A DNA stretch of 64,000 bases from Roseibium sediminicola (GTDB lineage: Bacteria; Pseudomonadota; Alphaproteobacteria; Rhizobiales; Stappiaceae): assembly GCF_023156505.1 (NCBI RefSeq), contig NZ_JALNMJ010000003.1:124001-188000 (forward strand). The letters run 5' to 3'. Below the pieces are notes generated by a model. The model saw only the letters and a list, made by a program, of their open reading frames with translations, had not been told where the DNA came from and made no database searches. The position numbers and the translations under genes are program-made. Position 1 is the first letter of the stretch, and each line of letters opens with the position of its first letter. Of the stretch, positions 61,095 to 64,000 are shown piece after piece.

Positions 61095-63389
61095 ATGCGG
61101 ATTGCTTGTCTGGGTGGAGGACCCGCCGGTCTCTATTTCGCCATCTCGATGAAGTTGCGCGATCCTTCGCACGAGATCGACGTGATCGAGCGCAACAAGC
61201 CCGACGACACGTTCGGCTGGGGCGTGGTGCTCTCCGACGAGACCTTGCAGAACCTCGCTCAAAACGATGCCGTCAGCGCCAAGGCCATCGGCGAGAATTT
61301 CGCCTATTGGGACGACATCGCCCTGCATCTGCGCGGTGAGCGCCTGGTGTCCACCGGCCACGGTTTCTGCGGCATCGGCCGCATGAAACTGCTGCTGCTC
61401 CTGCAGGACCGCGCCCGCGAACTCGGCATCAACCTGAAATTTGAAACGGAAGTCGAGAGCGCAGAGGATTACCGCAAGGATTATGACCTGGTGGTCGCCA
61501 GCGACGGGCTGAATTCCAAGACCCGCACGCTCTATCAGGACACGTTCAAGCCGGACATCGACCAGCGTCTTTGCCAGTTCGTCTGGCTCGGCACGCACCA
61601 GAAATTCGCCGACGCCTTCACCTTCATCTTCGAGGAAACCGAGCACGGCTGGGTCTGGGCTCATGCCTACCAGTTCGATGACGACACGGCGACCTTCATC
61701 GTCGAGTGCGACCAGGAGACCTTCGACGCCTTCGGCTTTGGCGAGATGAGCCAGGAAGACAGCATCCGGACCTGCGAGGAGATCTTCAAGGATCATCTTG
61801 GTGGCCATCCGCTGATGACCAACGCCAAGCACATTCGCGGCTCGGCCTGGATCCGTTTCCCGAGGGTTCTGTGCGAGAAGTGGAGCCACGAGAATGTGGT
61901 CCTCCTGGGCGATGCTTCCGCGACCGCGCATTTTTCCATCGGCTCGGGCACCAAGCTGGCTTTCGAGTCGGCCATTGCGCTCGCCGAATACCTGCACACC
62001 GAGCCGGACATGGAAGCCGCCTTCAGGCGCTACCAGGAAGACCGGCGCCTGGAAGTGCTGCGCCTGCAGTCGGCGGCGCGCAACTCGCTGGAATGGTTCG
62101 AGCACGTCAAGCGTTACCTCTATCTCGATCCGGTCCAGTTCAACTATTCCATGCTGACCCGCTCCCAGCGGATCAGCCATGAAAACCTGCGCCTGCGCGA
62201 CCCGCAGTGGCTGGAATCGGCCGAGCGCTGGTTCATGGATCAGGCCGGTGTCTCGCCCAATGCGCCTGTTCGCTCGCCGATGTTCACGCCGTTCCGTTTG
62301 CGCGGCATGGAGCTGAAGAACCGCATCGTTGTCTCGCCGATGGCCCAGTACAAGGCCGTCGACGGCGCGCCGGCCGACTGGCACCTGATCCATTACGGCG
62401 AACGTGCCAAGGGCGGGGCGGGCCTTGTCTATGTGGAAATGACCTGTGTCAGCGCCGAAGGCCGGATCACGCCGGGCTGCCCGGGCCTCTATGCGCCGGA
62501 GCACGAAGCCGCCTGGAAACGGCTGACGGACTTTGTTCATGCCGAGACCGACGCCAAGATCTGCTGCCAGATCGGCCATTCCGGCCGCAAGGGCTCCACC
62601 CGGATCGGCTGGGAAGGCATGGATCAGCCGCTGGAAAGCGGCAACTGGGAGCTGGTCTCCGCCTCCGCAATTCCCTGGTCCGACAGCAACGCCATGCCGC
62701 GCGAGATCACCCGCGCCGAGATGGACGAGATCAAGGGCCAGTTCGTATCCGCCGCCGAGATGGCCGGCCGCGCCGGTTTCGACATGATTGAGCTGCATGC
62801 CGCCCATGGCTACCTGCTGTCCTCCTTCATTTCGCCGGTCTCCAATATCCGTGTCGATGAATATGGCGGCTCCCTGGAAAACCGTCTGCGCTGGCCGCTG
62901 GACGTTTTCAAGGCGATGCGCGCCGTCTGGCCGGACGACAAGCCGATGTCCGTGCGTATCTCCGCCAATGACTGGGTCGGCGATGAAGGCATCACGCCGG
63001 ACGATGCGGTCGAGATCGCCAGGGCATTCCGCGACGCCGGTGTCGATCTGGTCGACGTCTCCGCGGGCCAGACCACGCCGAAGGCAAAGCCCGTCTATGG
63101 CCGCATGTTCCAGACGCCGTTCTCCGACCGGATCCGCAACGAGGGTGGCCTGCCGACCATGGCGGTCGGCAACATCTACGAGGCCGACCATGCCAACTCC
63201 ATCCTGATGGCAGGCCGAGCGGATCTTGTCGCTGTCGGCCGGCCGCATCTCGCCGATCCCTACTGGACGCTGCATGAAGCGGCCAAGATCGGCGATCGCA
63301 ACGCAACCGACTGGCCGCTCCCCTATCTGGCGGGCCGGGACCAGATGTGGCGTCTGGCCGATCGCGAAGCGGAGATGCTGAAAGTATGA
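61095..63389 (+). CDS. Bifunctional salicylyl-CoA / 2-aminobenzoyl-CoA hydroxylase-oxidoreductase
   Basis: This is a cytoplasmic flavoprotein of 764 residues with two domains. Residues about 1-380 are a FAD monooxygenase ([19 protein letters not shown]; later [19 protein letters not shown]). Residues about 395-764 are an old-yellow-enzyme FMN reductase ([31 protein letters not shown]). This fusion is the architecture of 2-aminobenzoyl-CoA monooxygenase/reductase of Azoarcus and of annotated salicylyl-CoA 5-hydroxylases. It therefore hydroxylates and dearomatises an aromatic CoA thioester. The following SDR overlaps by 4 bases. The exact substrate is not determined by the sequence. Confidence 0.88.
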   Translation: MRIACLGGGPAGLYFAISMKLRDPSHEIDVIERNKPDDTFGWGVVLSDETLQNLAQNDAVSAKAIGENFAYWDDIALHLRGERLVSTGHGFCGIGRMKLLLLLQDRARELGINLKFETEVESAEDYRKDYDLVVASDGLNSKTRTLYQDTFKPDIDQRLCQFVWLGTHQKFADAFTFIFEETEHGWVWAHAYQFDDDTATFIVECDQETFDAFGFGEMSQEDSIRTCEEIFKDHLGGHPLMTNAKHIRGSAWIRFPRVLCEKWSHENVVLLGDASATAHFSIGSGTKLAFESAIALAEYLHTEPDMEAAFRRYQEDRRLEVLRLQSAARNSLEWFEHVKRYLYLDPVQFNYSMLTRSQRISHENLRLRDPQWLESAERWFMDQAGVSPNAPVRSPMFTPFRLRGMELKNRIVVSPMAQYKAVDGAPADWHLIHYGERAKGGAGLVYVEMTCVSAEGRITPGCPGLYAPEHEAAWKRLTDFVHAETDAKICCQIGHSGRKGSTRIGWEGMDQPLESGNWELVSASAIPWSDSNAMPREITRAEMDEIKGQFVSAAEMAGRAGFDMIELHAAHGYLLSSFISPVSNIRVDEYGGSLENRLRWPLDVFKAMRAVWPDDKPMSVRISANDWVGDEGITPDDAVEIARAFRDAGVDLVDVSAGQTTPKAKPVYGRMFQTPFSDRIRNEGGLPTMAVGNIYEADHANSILMAGRADLVAVGRPHLADPYWTLHEAAKIGDRNATDWPLPYLAGRDQMWRLADREAEMLKV

Positions 63390-64000
63390 GTGTCGCCGGC
63401 CGCCATATCATTGTCACGGGCGGCGGCAGCGGCGTCGGCGCCGCCTGCGCTCACCTTTTGGCCGACAAGGGGGCCAAGGTCACGATCTTCGGCCGGACTG
63501 AAAGCTCGCTGGCGGAGCAGAAACTGGCCTTCCAGGTCTGTGACGTTACCGACGCCGAGGCCGTCAACGCGGCCTTTGAGAGCGCACGCTCGCAACACGG
63601 CCCGGTCGACGGTGTGATTGCCAATGCGGGCGGCGCGCTCAGCAAACCTTTTGCCCGGACGACGGCGGATGACCTGCAGGCGATGATCAACGTCAATCTG
63701 CACGGCACCGCCAATGTCTGGCAGGCAGCCCTGCCGGACATGAAGGCAAGCGGCTGGGGCCGGATGATCGCGATTGCCTCGACGGCGGGCCTGCGCGGTT
63801 ATCCTTATGTCAGCGGCTATTGCGCGGCCAAACATGCCGTCGTCGGCCTGACCCGCTCTCTGGCGCGGGAACTCGCGAAAACCGGCATCACGGTCAACGC
63901 GATCTGCCCAGGCTTCATCGAGACGCCGATGCTGGAACGCTCGATCCAGAACATTGTCGAGAAGACCGGCATGAGCGCGGAAGCGGCCGCCGACAGTCTC
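63386..64000 (+). CDS. SDR family oxidoreductase, cut by the window end
   Basis: The gene starts at ATG 63386, overlapping the hydroxylase gene by 4 bases, and is open to the last base (205 codons seen). The cofactor motif reads [17 protein letters not shown], followed by [10 protein letters not shown] and the catalytic Ser and YCAAK. The segment [14 protein letters not shown] is typical of SDRs. In this position it is probably the 3-hydroxyacyl-CoA-type dehydrogenase of the aromatic acyl-CoA pathway. Length and C-terminus cannot be judged. Confidence 0.9.
   Translation, partial: MSVAGRHIIVTGGGSGVGAACAHLLADKGAKVTIFGRTESSLAEQKLAFQVCDVTDAEAVNAAFESARSQHGPVDGVIANAGGALSKPFARTTADDLQAMINVNLHGTANVWQAALPDMKASGWGRMIAIASTAGLRGYPYVSGYCAAKHAVVGLTRSLARELAKTGITVNAICPGFIETPMLERSIQNIVEKTGMSAEAAADSL

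Noticed and set aside
61014-63275. A 753-residue minus-strand frame
   Set aside because: Antisense to the two-domain hydroxylase, which is recognised over its entire length.

Overview
The window looks like chromosome or large-replicon DNA from a GC-rich alphaproteobacterium of the order Hyphomicrobiales. The evidence is gene order: a divergent rhaDI / rhaRSTPQUK locus and a chvE-gguABC locus with divergent gbpR are laid out as in Rhizobium and Agrobacterium. A Stappiaceae-like genus such as Roseibium/Labrenzia is possible, but this is an inference from protein style and not proven by the sequence.

Positions 1-11.7 kb are an accessory, stress-flavoured region. It holds several tiny membrane proteins (including a DUF3309 protein), an NhaA Na+/H+ antiporter, a divergent pair of a small unknown protein and a Crp-type regulator, a transglutaminase-like protein, small unknown proteins, and a paralogous hflK-hflC pair whose hflC copy carries a frameshift. 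It ends in about 1 kb of gene-poor DNA with the tail of an IS5-type transposase directly behind the 3' end of rhaI.

Positions 11.7-60.2 kb are a dense catabolic island with five ABC importers, each packed with its own enzymes and regulator. (1) L-rhamnose, 11.7-22.8 kb: rhaI and bifunctional rhaD on the minus strand; DeoR regulator, transporter, mutarotase and kinase on the plus strand. (2) L-arabinose/D-galactose and related sugars, 23-33.2 kb: ChvE-GguAB importer, GguC, an IlvD/Edd-type sugar-acid dehydratase, a Gfo/Idh/MocA sugar dehydrogenase and an alpha-ketoglutarate-semialdehyde-type dehydrogenase, with divergent LysR gene gbpR. (3) L-fucose, 33.2-43.3 kb: a complete non-phosphorylating route (mutarotase, dehydrogenase, lactonase, UxaA-type dehydratase, SDR, FAH-type hydrolase), an ABC importer and a GntR regulator at a divergent promoter. 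(4) An unassigned compound, 43.5-53.5 kb: PAS-LuxR regulator, M20 amidohydrolase, Dpp/Opp-type importer with a fused double ATPase, aldehyde dehydrogenase, SDR and GFA-type zinc protein. (5) D-ribose, 54.2-60.2 kb: rbsBACDK plus LacI regulator rbsR.

Positions 60.2-61.05 kb are a visibly more AT-rich insert with one DUF6678-like gene. From 61.1 kb to the end lies the start of an aromatic acyl-CoA pathway: a two-domain salicylyl-CoA/2-aminobenzoyl-CoA hydroxylase-oxidoreductase and an SDR cut by the window edge.

Two patterns cut across the operons. Every ABC binding-protein gene is followed directly by a strong RNA hairpin, as if to raise binding-protein mRNA over the rest of the operon. Also, six long imperfect palindromic elements (about 105-180 bp) of two or three related families sit in the intergenic spaces of the catabolic island.
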